From: a virus
Direction: 5' to 3' (one strand)
Length of the DNA: 64,000 bases
Virus record (IMG/VR): IMGVR_UViG_3300027659_000017
Coordinates: 33,956-97,955 of that record
The first letter of the stretch is position 1. Every line of letters starts with the position of its first letter. Both the position numbers and the translations under genes were made by a program. This document shows positions 31,101 through 41,600 of this stretch, piece after piece. The notes under the pieces are model-generated. The model was not told where the DNA came from. It saw only the letters and a program-made list of their open reading frames with translations, and ran no database searches.

Positions 31101-34100
31101 GAAAATAACACTTTGTTAAATACATTAGCTGACCAAGGTATCTATGTTGACTTAGATGAATTTTCTAAGTGGATTCAGGACCCTAGAAATTTACCGGAGT
31201 CTTTTATTGATGTAAGAGATAACAAAATAATCAATAAAGGCAGTATCCTATATCAGGAGTATATTGGTACATTCATGAGAGCAGCACAACTTGCAGAAAA
31301 GAAACCTGCAGGTGACCCACTTTCACAAAAGCAAATGCTTGACAAAAGAGTTCAAGAGATGCAGGATGAGAGAGCTAAGTTGATTAGAGGGGAACGTGAT
31401 AAGTACAATGCTAAGTTCAAGGATAAGTATGGTCTAACAGAAGAAGAATACCTGGCACAAGAAGAACAACGAGTTGCTGAAAATGAACTTACTGAAGAAG
31501 ACAAGAAAAAACTAGAAGCTGAAAAGAAACTGATCATTTCTGCTATTGAGAAACTTGCATCAGAAAATTATGTAGATGTACTAGCTGCAGCAGAAATCTT
31601 TGCTGAGAAAATTCTAGCAGAACAAGGAGTTAATGTAGAAGAGTTCTGGGAGAATAAGGTTGCCGAACAACAACAAACTCCTGAGACAAAAAAAGCTATT
31701 TTTGATAAGTCTCAGACATATGATGTATCTGATATAGAAGATCAACAAGAGGCATTTAATACAAGTATAGAGACTGCACTTAAGTCAACTATATATGGTA
31801 AAGCTGCTGCAGATAGACTTCAGGATATTGAGAATGAGTTAAACAAAAAAGCTGCTGAGCCTACAATAGATGTTAAAAATACACCTGAGTACTTGGCATA
31901 CCAAGAAGCAGTTGATGAGATCAATGAGAAGTATGATAACATCATTGCTGATATAAAGGATGACTTCAAGAAAAAGGGTATTGATGAAAATACTCCGGAT
32001 AATTATACAACCAAAACTGCCTTTGATGATTTTGACGCTGAGTTCCAGCAAGAGATTACAGAGTTGTTTGATGAGTATCTAGTTGATGTCTTACAAGAAC
32101 CAATAGACTTGAAGAATACTAATCCGGATAACTATGAGAAGTTCAGAGATAACTGGTTAGAAAGACAAGGTCCACTGATTGAATCTTTCAATGAGAGAGC
32201 TAAAGAAAAGGCATATGCAAGAGCAAAGAAACTTGCTGAACCACCTGTTCTTAAATTCATTCCAGTAAAAATTAACTCTCAAACGACTACTTATACAATA
32301 TCTAGTCTTGTTAAAAGGTTTCAAAAGTTTTTGGCCGATGGTCAATACGAGAACCCTAAAAAGAAGAATGAGTTTATACAGTTAACTCCAGAAGATATTG
32401 CAAACATTAATGAAGATATAGCAGCTTTAAATGGGTATCTTAATGCAAGAGTAACTTCTGCTGAGCCTAGAAATATTGCTGAGGAAACATTTGAAATCAT
32501 TCAGGAGTATGTAATCAATAAGCAAAATGAACTTGTTGATGTGGTTGATGAAGATGGTAATGTGATTGGTAGAACCTTTAGAGATAGAGGACCTAATGAT
32601 CCTGTACCAGATCGTACTACTAAGGTAGCAGAGGAAGTTGAAAATGAGTTGAAACAAAAAGATTCATTTGAGTATAGTCCTATTAAACCTAAAGTTGATG
32701 CTGATGGGAATGTTGGACCTTCTCCTGTTGAGAGTATCTATAACCAATTCTTTAATGACACAGAGATTGTACCAGAAGATCGTATTAGACTCTTCATGGA
32801 AGCATTCAAGAGAGAAGCATTTAGAGGTTGGAAAGAATTTAGATTCCAAGAAAAACTTGATGCCGTTGAGAACTCACTAAAAACTGTGGGTACATATGAG
32901 CATCTAAGAGATACAATTAAGAAGCAAGCCTTCAAAGAATCTGCCGATGGTGGAGACTATGTGGATGGTTTGATTAGAATATTCCTGACTCCTAATGCTG
33001 CTACTGCATCTAAGTTTAGTGAGTTCAGTTATGATTCTACTGTTCAGCTTAAAGGCAAGGACATAAAGATATCAGATATCATGTCTAGAAAGGCATTTGA
33101 TAAACTGTTCGGACCAGTAAGTACTACAAGTCCTGGTGGTATTGTTACTAAGTTTAGACTTGGTGTCATAGATGGTACATATAGAATCCTTTCTGAGAAC
33201 GTAAAACTCTTTGACAAAAGACTAAGAGATGGTAGAGGTGTAACAGGGGAGGTGGATTTACTTCTTTTAAGAGAAGATGGTTCAGTTGCCATTGTAGATA
33301 TCAAGACCAAAACCATGAAGGAAAGAAAAGAGGGTCTGGTTAGTGGATGGAAAGACTTCGGTAATCCAAATGCTAAGTATGAAAGCTCTATCTACTTTAG
33401 GGGTCAACAGTCTATCTATGGATATCAGTTCTTCAATAGTACAGGAATCACACCTGAACTTAAATTGATGCCGTTTGATATGACACTCAGTAAAACTAAG
33501 GTTGGTTACATTGAGGATATTGAGTTGGCTGAGATTGTTGAGGATGGTAAAGACACAATTGACCTTGAATACTTGCCGGAGATTGAGAACTTTGGTATTG
33601 TCAAAATACAACCAGAGATTAAAGCTCCTACAAAAAAGACTTCTACAACTGAAGAAGAAGGTGGTGAAGAGGCAACTAAAGCTGGTATACCTGAATCAGA
33701 TCCTACTAAAAATACATTAGATGATAATGTAGGTAAGCCTGTTATGTATCATGGTCGTCCAGGAAGACTTGTATTGAATACAGATGGTAGTTTTGGAGTT
33801 GAGATAGTTGTTAATGATGACATGTCAACTATGCAACTTACATTAGATGCACTACAAGCAAACTTAATTCTTGAAAAAGAGTACAATAATGAGGAAAACA
33901 TAAAACAACTTGAACAAGATATTCGTAAGATGTCTGAAATGATCAAGTCAGCCGAAGGATTTAAAAGTGTTTTCCCTCTTCAAAAGGATGGTAGAAATGT
34001 GTACAATGGTACTTTGACTGTAAATGAACTGGGTCTGCAATTGATATTTGCAACACAAGGAGTGGGTCAAGTATCAACTGTCAATGGCAAAATCATAAAT

Positions 34101-35642
34101 GCATCTTTCTCAAATAAAGAAGAAACTATTGCTACTATAAATGGAGTAAGATATGATGTGCTCAGAAATGATGCGGGTAACATTACTGTTTTAAGTTACA
34201 TGACCAATGATGCTGAGATCAGTAAGATTGATAAGCAGATTGGAGACATGGCTCAGAAAATTGGGAACCTCCGCAAATCTTTATCTACAGAAACAGACTC
34301 TACTAAAAAAGATGCTATGATTAGTAGAATAGATAAACTACAAGAAAGCATCAAACTACTCAATGGTAAAAGAGGTTCTTTGGCAGAATCTAACAAGAAG
34401 ATGTTTGTTCATGGAGAGAATGCTAATGACTTAATCTTTGCATTGAATAGACTACCTAACAGTTTCCAGAGAGCTACTAAAAATGCTAACAAAGCAAATG
34501 AAACACAGGATCTAAAGTCAATAGAAAATCTATCTTTGTCAAGAACAATTGCTACTACTATTACTGAGATTCTAAGTGAGAATTATCCGGAAGTATTGGA
34601 TACTTTGATAGAACAAGGTGTTAGTGCAATTAAGAAGGCAGACCTTACCACAATTACCAAATGGGCAAATGAAACTATTGAAAAATTAGAGTCACTTGGT
34701 TATACAGTAATCAACCGTGGAGATATTGTAGATGATATTAATAATCAAATCAATGCACTGAATGCATTGTTGAATGACTTACAATCAATTAATCTTACCA
34801 AGAATGGAAGAATCAGCAAAAAACAAGAAGCAGCAGACCAACTCTTCGGGCCAGGACAGCAAGAAGTACCGAACAGGACTAGTGTACCTAAGAATGAAGG
34901 GACTACCAGAAAGCAGACAACGGGAGTTTCTAGACCAGCTACAAGAACGGAACTTGAAAACATTGTCAAACAAGCAAGAGAAGAAAATCTAGAATCACAA
35001 TTGACTGATGAAGCTAGTGTACCTACACCAGCATCTGATGCAGTAAGTGAAGCTATAGAAAAGATTTCTAATGCTACTTTAGATACTATTGAATTGATAT
35101 ATGAAGAAGAGTTTTTAAAGATACAAGCATTAGAAACTTCAAATGTTATGGATGCTATAGATCTTAATGCTACTTATACTGAAAGAATGAAAGAATTAAC
35201 TACAATTGTTTCTATTCCAAATGTAAATGTAGGTGAATATCTAATAAGCAAAAATCCTATCTTTACAAAAAATGTATCTGGTGAGATAGTTCAAGTTGTG
35301 GAAATTTGGTACGGTACTATTGTTACAGATGATACTGAAGTTGATGATCGTGCAACAGAAGAAATGCATGTCACATTGAAAAATATTAAGACTGAAGAAA
35401 CTAGAGCATTTACAGAAGCAGAACTTGTAGAAAATTTTGAAAAGACAACCATGGAAGCAACACAACCACAACCACCCGTTGACATTACTGAAGATGATGT
35501 ACAAGAATCTGAAGAATCAAAAGATGTAGTCAAAGATTTTCAAAAAGATGCTGATGCAATAGCAAATGCTAAAGCAAAAGCTGAATCAACAGAAACCAGT
35601 ACACTGTGGAATAATTTAGGAAATAACTCAATACTTTGTTAA
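28134..35642 (+). CDS. Giant protein with embedded PD-(D/E)XK nuclease core
   Basis: A 2502-aa protein directly upstream of the RNA polymerase gene (1 bp gap). The N-terminal ~600 residues include hydrophobic Gly/Ala-rich segments (near nt 28770-28900 and 29800) that could contact membrane. Residues about 800-1450 are strongly charged, E/K-rich and coiled-coil-like. Residues about 1640-1780 hold a PD-(D/E)XK core: TGEVDLLLL with E1706 and D1708, VDIKTKT with D1722 and K1724, then RGQQSIYGYQF with Q1758 and Y1762. That is the arrangement of RecB/Cas4-like nucleases, including the Q-x3-Y helix motif. The C-terminal ~700 residues are again charged and unrecognised. Known crAss-like phages carry giants flanking the RNA polymerase that are thought to enter the cell with it; a nuclease here could act on host DNA or during DNA entry. 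That role is inference. Confidence 0.7.
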   Translation: MAEETLNNVENLENQPSGVSQLMAQSNFLNPASIEQPLAPQINWPDNFVNTTNYIKDNTSGVSPDYPPSQVRADRSNGVSQGGFGAMLDREMAQINNLSDVSRYAEPYAYDSSPKGTFRARYKAYGQDTFNKVGFHPLIDNETFFNQNTTFGDDLQRWATHSAWPMLSKGFMDPIRSYKSIMDGNGLFDADPESARDYEYYNAIGASSKGGLGGFTVNLLNSASYSMGILTEGAMEGALIGSLFSGGNAATGAIEGSTTFLNKLGALPKALIQTTKATGELLTSVKNYSNLSRAKELYAAAGRNFGNFINPLHNTTQAFHELKNTDNLTNLARSATTAGALWHDVMVMNMALSEGKLEGGFTRYQTYDRLYNQHLQDNNGKAPTLDQQESMMRQASKGAWWNTLNNTALIYYSNKLVFPSITNASFLKGMPKFGFGKVVTNVGKEYQILFQPGKNAIEGAFTKQRVSFVNAIKSLAKPATYGRVGLNYFKANLVEGTQEVLQDVLQEATQNYYVDTFKNPDARNFRYASGLLSESIGKQWSSQGLETFLSGFLMGSILQAPGAIKKYATVGYNDYLQKNPEYQTYLKDREQLADTVVEQMNTMYKNGQYFFDPRISNYANIGLLGRVIDDPDNHTTKDIKDTEFAAFQAAVLSSLQNGTFDMFLKHYEGYKQASPKDIEEAWGLQSGQGPKALERFDKSLESAKQMSTRWTVAKEKMKFMANLDDYKKDTEEYRMAEIYNKAYNQALYNYVFLHGSFDDNVHREKKLYENLSKLSAIKESNFSDIAALTDPNRLQREIEMMKTEVENLENFNTAESIAEASRKRELLELYSNFHEKQENLVDLFINKSILDNIKAEIIKENPDMTDAEASTSAIDKIIEDYDNGRSNEFLDYKESFATLLKGLATTSQQKLQLEREMQDMGGIDELFDNLLDTHVLRNETARVAEYVNLLSNPRDFYEHVMRNFKFMKDLYNNREEIVKEIVNQEISAIENNTLLNTLADQGIYVDLDEFSKWIQDPRNLPESFIDVRDNKIINKGSILYQEYIGTFMRAAQLAEKKPAGDPLSQKQMLDKRVQEMQDERAKLIRGERDKYNAKFKDKYGLTEEEYLAQEEQRVAENELTEEDKKKLEAEKKLIISAIEKLASENYVDVLAAAEIFAEKILAEQGVNVEEFWENKVAEQQQTPETKKAIFDKSQTYDVSDIEDQQEAFNTSIETALKSTIYGKAAADRLQDIENELNKKAAEPTIDVKNTPEYLAYQEAVDEINEKYDNIIADIKDDFKKKGIDENTPDNYTTKTAFDDFDAEFQQEITELFDEYLVDVLQEPIDLKNTNPDNYEKFRDNWLERQGPLIESFNERAKEKAYARAKKLAEPPVLKFIPVKINSQTTTYTISSLVKRFQKFLADGQYENPKKKNEFIQLTPEDIANINEDIAALNGYLNARVTSAEPRNIAEETFEIIQEYVINKQNELVDVVDEDGNVIGRTFRDRGPNDPVPDRTTKVAEEVENELKQKDSFEYSPIKPKVDADGNVGPSPVESIYNQFFNDTEIVPEDRIRLFMEAFKREAFRGWKEFRFQEKLDAVENSLKTVGTYEHLRDTIKKQAFKESADGGDYVDGLIRIFLTPNAATASKFSEFSYDSTVQLKGKDIKISDIMSRKAFDKLFGPVSTTSPGGIVTKFRLGVIDGTYRILSENVKLFDKRLRDGRGVTGEVDLLLLREDGSVAIVDIKTKTMKERKEGLVSGWKDFGNPNAKYESSIYFRGQQSIYGYQFFNSTGITPELKLMPFDMTLSKTKVGYIEDIELAEIVEDGKDTIDLEYLPEIENFGIVKIQPEIKAPTKKTSTTEEEGGEEATKAGIPESDPTKNTLDDNVGKPVMYHGRPGRLVLNTDGSFGVEIVVNDDMSTMQLTLDALQANLILEKEYNNEENIKQLEQDIRKMSEMIKSAEGFKSVFPLQKDGRNVYNGTLTVNELGLQLIFATQGVGQVSTVNGKIINASFSNKEETIATINGVRYDVLRNDAGNITVLSYMTNDAEISKIDKQIGDMAQKIGNLRKSLSTETDSTKKDAMISRIDKLQESIKLLNGKRGSLAESNKKMFVHGENANDLIFALNRLPNSFQRATKNANKANETQDLKSIENLSLSRTIATTITEILSENYPEVLDTLIEQGVSAIKKADLTTITKWANETIEKLESLGYTVINRGDIVDDINNQINALNALLNDLQSINLTKNGRISKKQEAADQLFGPGQQEVPNRTSVPKNEGTTRKQTTGVSRPATRTELENIVKQAREENLESQLTDEASVPTPASDAVSEAIEKISNATLDTIELIYEEEFLKIQALETSNVMDAIDLNATYTERMKELTTIVSIPNVNVGEYLISKNPIFTKNVSGEIVQVVEIWYGTIVTDDTEVDDRATEEMHVTLKNIKTEETRAFTEAELVENFEKTTMEATQPQPPVDITEDDVQESEESKDVVKDFQKDADAIANAKAKAESTETSTLWNNLGNNSILC

Positions 35643-35643
35643 A

Positions 35644-38600
35644 ATGGCATGTAAATTAAATAAATTCCAGGTAGAGGATTTATATACTGTACTTTATGCA
35701 GAAATATCTGATAGAATAAAAAACCCTGAATTACCTCCTATAGATATAAATGATTTAGTAAAAGAAGCATACAATGTTGTGAATACTAATACAGGTGATC
35801 CTGTTAAAGCTATGTACTTTGCACAAGCTATTCCTGATGTATTCCAGTTAGTTGTACAAGATGAGAAAGCTAATGATTACTTGGTAGAAAATGACTTTGA
35901 TTTTAATGGTCTTGCAAAAATGAGAAAAGCTTTTGCTGATCTTATTGAAGTTGGTAAAGCTGTTGAGACTCCAAAAAAAAGTAAACAGGAAATTGATTCT
36001 GAAATCAAGAATGTAAACAGAGCAAAAAAAGATTTTGCTCCACAAATCAATGAGGAAAGTTTCTGGTCTCACAATGAAGATAATGGTGCTAAGGTAGCTT
36101 ATCCTCTTGTGACTTCATTACAGTGGGCATATGCAATGAACCCTGAAAGTCTTACGGAAGAAGAAAGAAATAAATTGGATCCGGAGAAGAAGTTGTTTTT
36201 TGAAGTCATTAAAGCCATAGTAGAGTTATCTAAAAGAAGAGTTGGTGCAGAACCACTTAAATATGGAGACGAAGTTATTGCATTGACTGCCCAGTTAACG
36301 AGAAACATCCCAAGAGAACTTCTAACAAGAGATAGTAGAGAGCACCTAGATAAATATCCAGATGACAATGGTATTGCTGTTGTGATTTCTGATACAAAAG
36401 GAAACCCTTTATACTTCAAACCAGATGGTACTCTTACTGATAATCCAGAAGAAGGTCGTATAGTATACCAATATCTAAGAAAAGTTAATTTAGTAGATGG
36501 AAAACTTTTACTTTCTAATAGAAGTAACCGTCACTATAATCTTGTAGAACCAGAAGCTATTGCCACAAGACAGAAAAATCTTATTGAGCAAGAAAGTAAT
36601 GGTAAGGTCAAGATGACCAATCAAGAATACAAAGAACTTGTTGCATCTATCAGGGAACGTCAGGAGAGAGAAATGAATCAGTTATATCAATTGAGAAAGT
36701 TGATTGAAGAAAATGATTCTAATTTACAAGTAATTCTTCCTATTCTAGGTGGGAGCTTTGGTATCCCTGTTGAAGCAGTTAAGACAATGACTATTGAGCA
36801 AGCTGGACTTACTGAAAAAGAAGTAACAGGTTATACTGCTATTACAACAGGTAAAGATAAAGGTAAGCAGTATCTAATAGTTAGCAGAACAAAAGCCGGT
36901 GGACTTGTAGTAGATCAAGAGATCTTTTTACAAAGATCTGATATGTATAAAGAACTGGCAGAACAAATTGCAACTGTCTTAACTACTAAAGCTAAATTAA
37001 AAGGTAGAGAGTTAACACCAGACGAGAGAAAGACTTACTTTGAAATCTTCATCAATAATACATTGATGAAAGATCCTGCTTCTGGGTATAAGAAAAATCT
37101 TCCGTATAACAGAGATAGAATTAGAACTGTTGTCCGTATAGTAAATAATAAGAAGACTCTATTTGTAGAATTGAATGGTAAGGAAATCCCACAGGATGTA
37201 TTATCTACTGAAGAAGGAAGAGATTTAATCATCAATCATTTGATGAGTGCTAGACCAAAGGATAAAGTAAAGAATGCTTTTTGGCCAGCAAACATTCATT
37301 ATAACAATAGTCTTAATGGAAAAGTATTTACAGAATATGAAATTGTTGGGGATAAGATTGTAGAATCAACAAGAAAGTATTTTGATTTTATCAAACCTCT
37401 AATGAAAGTAGAGTACCCTGATGAGACTAATGCTTATGAGAATGGTATAAACTCATATCTAGCATATGCAATTCCAGAAGGAACTGTTGAATCTAAGGGT
37501 ATTATTCCTATTGGAAGACCAAAACCAGCATCTTCACCTACCTATAGTAGAGTAAAACAAGATAAGGAAACAACAACACCGGCTCCAAAAAGACAATCTA
37601 GACCAGCCCCGGCAACTACTGCCACTGCTAAGACCACAGAAGATAGTCCTTATACTACTTCTATGAAACAACAGATTGAAGCAGCCGGTGGGAAAAGTGA
37701 AAACTATAAAGCTGGAATGAAAGTAAAAGATCTAGCTGAAAAGGTAGAACTTACAGAAGAACAAATAGTTGAATTTAGAAAGAATGCATTGGATTCAGTT
37801 CCTGCTCCTACTCCTGCTGCAAAAAAACCGGCAACTCCAGCTACAGAAGAAGAAGTCAAAGAAACAAATGTTCAAGTCAATCCTGCTACAAGAATAAACC
37901 TGATTGATGACATCATCAACGGTTCATCTAATTCAGCATTCTATAAGAAGAAAGGACTAGATAGATCTAAACTTAGAAGTAAGTACTTAGATAAAGTCTT
38001 TACATCAAAAGCAGATAGACAATCTGCTGAAACTTGGTGGGATAAATCTCCACTTAATATAAAAAATGGTGGTTTTATAACTCTTGAAAGAATTACTGAA
38101 ATAGTAAACTCTGATGCATTTGCAACATGGTCCGGATATGGTATCACTTTGTATGAAGCTGATGGTGGTACTATGGTTGATGTGTATCATGAAGCATGGC
38201 ACGGTTTCTCTCAATTACTTTTGACTAAGGATGAGAAAATTAAACTTTACCAAGAGATACAAGGGCTAGCTAAATATAAAGGAAAAAGTTTCTTTGATAT
38301 AGAGGAAGACCTGGCTGAAGAATTTAGAGCTTATGCTAAGTCTAAAGGTAAAAAAGAAACTAAAGGATTCCTTGGTAAAATCTTTAACAAGATTTACCAG
38401 TTCATCAAAAAGATGTTCGGTAGAACTACTAAGAAACAGGTTGCTACAAATCTTCAAGACATTGATACTGTTAAAGAATTATTTGACAAGTTGTACAGAG
38501 CCTCTGAAAATCCAGAGATTCTGTCTACTCTAAAACCTTCTATGGATAATGTTATGTTTGGGAAACTAAACAGAAGCAAGACTATCAATGATGACTTTAC

Positions 38601-41600
38601 ATTAGAAGAGTCTAAGAAGATTGCTGATGCAATGGACAGTATGATGGCTGTTATTTTCCAAGCACACAACAGAGACTTCAATACAACAGCAGCAGCATTA
38701 AAGCTTCTTAAAGATCCGGAGAATAAGAAAGACTTATATAGAGATATCTATGACAGGTTTGAAAGATTGAGAGTAGCATATGCTCAGCAGTTAGAAGACA
38801 ACATTGATTTAGTTTTGGATCCGGAGTTTTCATACAACTTTGAGTTGTTAGAAAAAATCACATCTAACTTTGGTAATCTTACAGGAACTTTAGATGGTAA
38901 TGATAAGAACAATGTCATTGCATATCACGTTGAGAAATCTAGATTCCGTGTTCTAAGAGATCAGTATGTTGAGATAGAAGATCCAAGTAACATTGAGAAG
39001 ACCAATCTTTTTAAACTAAATGACGGAGGCAACTCAATTTCTGCTAAAGAACTTGCAAGTGAAGATACTATGATGCTATTAGCAAGTATCTTTAAAGTAA
39101 CAAGAGAAGATGGACAAATTGTAAATAATAGAGAAGGTCTATTCGGTCTTCCTGAACTACAAGATATCAATGTCACATGGAATAGACTAGCTAAAATATT
39201 AGAAGGGTCTTTTGATGAGATTGATATGTATGTAAGGATTCATGAAAATTCTGAAAATTATCCAGAACTTAAACAGTTAGAAACATTACTTCCAAACCCA
39301 TTCTTCACTATTGAAAGTGCAATGGGTATGTATAACCCATTGGAGTTTGATGCAGAAACTAACTTCTGGCAAGATTTCAAAAAACCAAGAGTACCTTTTA
39401 TACAGCTCAACTTAAATAAAGAGACAACAAGAGAAGAGGGTAAAACAAACGTTAACTTTGAAGCTAGAGTAGCTAAAGCAAACTTTGATGTTTATCAGGT
39501 AATTCAGGATTGGAAGTCTAATCTAATTACAGCTGACACAAGTATCAATCCGTATATCATAAAGATAACTGATACTGGTGTAAACATACTAGATACAGAA
39601 AAGATTGTAAAAGACTTTGGTGTTAATGGTAAGTTTAATTACAGATTGGCCAATGAATTTTTACAAGCAATTGGTATTGTATTAGACCAATCTAGTAGTG
39701 CCATCAAACAGATTATCAATAACAGAGAAGGAGAACCCTTCCATAGTAAGTTTGGTGTTGATAGGATGTATGAAGTCATCAAGAAAGTAAACAGTAGTAA
39801 ATCCCCGGATGCATTTAAGTTTAAAAAGGATCCATTATTCTATCTAATCAATGGTCTACCAAAAGAACTAAGAGATAGTGAATCACAAAGTGAAGATATA
39901 CAAGGTAGAATTAGAGCTTTGGCAGGACTACAAAATGCATTCTCTGATAGCTATTCTAACTTTAGTGTTCAAACTCCAGAAGGAAACAAGGTATGGGAAC
40001 ACATGGTTGATAGTACTATTACAAGAATTGTAACAGCTATCAACTATGCAAACAACTGGCAGGAATTAACTACAGCAGCAGCAGATCCTAATGGTGTGTT
40101 TAAACATATGAGATGGTTGAATGAAAGTAATAATACTTTCAGCATGTTCTCTAAAATCTTGAACACTATATTTGATTTGGATCCTATGTCTGCCACATAT
40201 GGTGAGAAGATTTCAAAGAATAAAATCACATTACATAATGTAGGTGGTACACAGCTGGTAAGCAAGAAGAATGAAGGAGGTACTTCTACAGCATCAATGG
40301 ATGCTACTAGTAAATATCTGCAAGAAATACATACAATGTTGCTCAATGGTGTTGAGGAGTTTATGAGACATGCCTCCAAGAATACTGCAATGGGTCTTAC
40401 AATGGATGGCTCAATCAGAACTTACAATGGTAAGAAAGATGGTAAGCTCTATATAGACATGGAGTCTTTCCTTCCTTATTCTGATGGTGAAATCAAAGGT
40501 TATGATATTGTTGAAGGTTACCTAGCTGCAGAAGCAAATAGGATTGTTAGATTCCAACAGGACCTTGATAAGTTTAAGAACTTTGCTGGCTACAATAGAA
40601 AAGTCAAAAGAAAGGATGGTTCTAAAACTCAGGTAATGGCAGGTCAAGCATTCACTGCTTTTGATGACATGCTTACTCAGACCACTCAGAAACAGATCTA
40701 TGATATACTTGATAAGGTTTCAAAAGATAATCTGGCTGATTTTAATTTGATGGATGAACTGGATAATAATCCTAAGTTGAGAAATCTTATTAGAGCAGAC
40801 ATACAGAAATATTTTGAAATGGATGCTACAGAGAACTATAAAAGGTTACAGAAAGCTAAGTATGTAGATCAAGGTTTGGTTGAGAGAATGAGAGCCGGGA
40901 ATGAGGACTTGAGTCAAAAAGATATTGAAATGTCTTTGATGAAAGCCTATACATACAACTCTTTCATTCATAAAATGGAAACTGTTATTCTTGCCTATGG
41001 TGATTTGGTACAATATAACCATGCAAAAGAAGAGTTCCATAAAAGAAATGCAGGTTTGGCATCTGGTGGTAGAGGATTCCGTGCAGATAAAAGAGCACAA
41101 CTCTATATCAGTTCTCTTAAGAATTACTATGCAGAACAACAAGGTCATGAAGTAAGAAACTATGACGGTACCTTCCAAACAGCTATCATAAAAGAGATGC
41201 AGTTTAACTCTGTCATGTATGATGAGTATAGAGAAGAGCTTGAGGAAGCAGCATATATCAGGACTAAAAACAAAAAGCTTGCAAAAGAAATGGCTGACAA
41301 AGCTACTGGTGAGTACTTCTCAGCTGATAAAAAACAGATGAAGATTGCTGATGGTCAGGGTATGGTAAGTTTTGAAACTTATAGAATCTTGAAGAAACTT
41401 GAAGGTAACTGGAGTGACTACCAAGAACTTTTGTATAGAGATGTTTCTATGGGTAAGAGTATTGGTGTAAATGATATCATAGAGTTCTTCCCACCATATA
41501 AGTTGCAGCACTTTGGTAATATAGATTCTACAGGTCTCCCTGTAACTTCTTTCCATAAGTTCTCACTTGCTCCTATCATTCCTGGTGTAGCTAAAGAAGG

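Noticed and set aside
37560-37860. Pro/Ala/Thr-rich stretch of the RNA polymerase chain as a frameshift or gene boundary
   Set aside because: The frame stays open with sensible codons on both sides, so it is a linker between modules rather than an error or a fusion of two genes.
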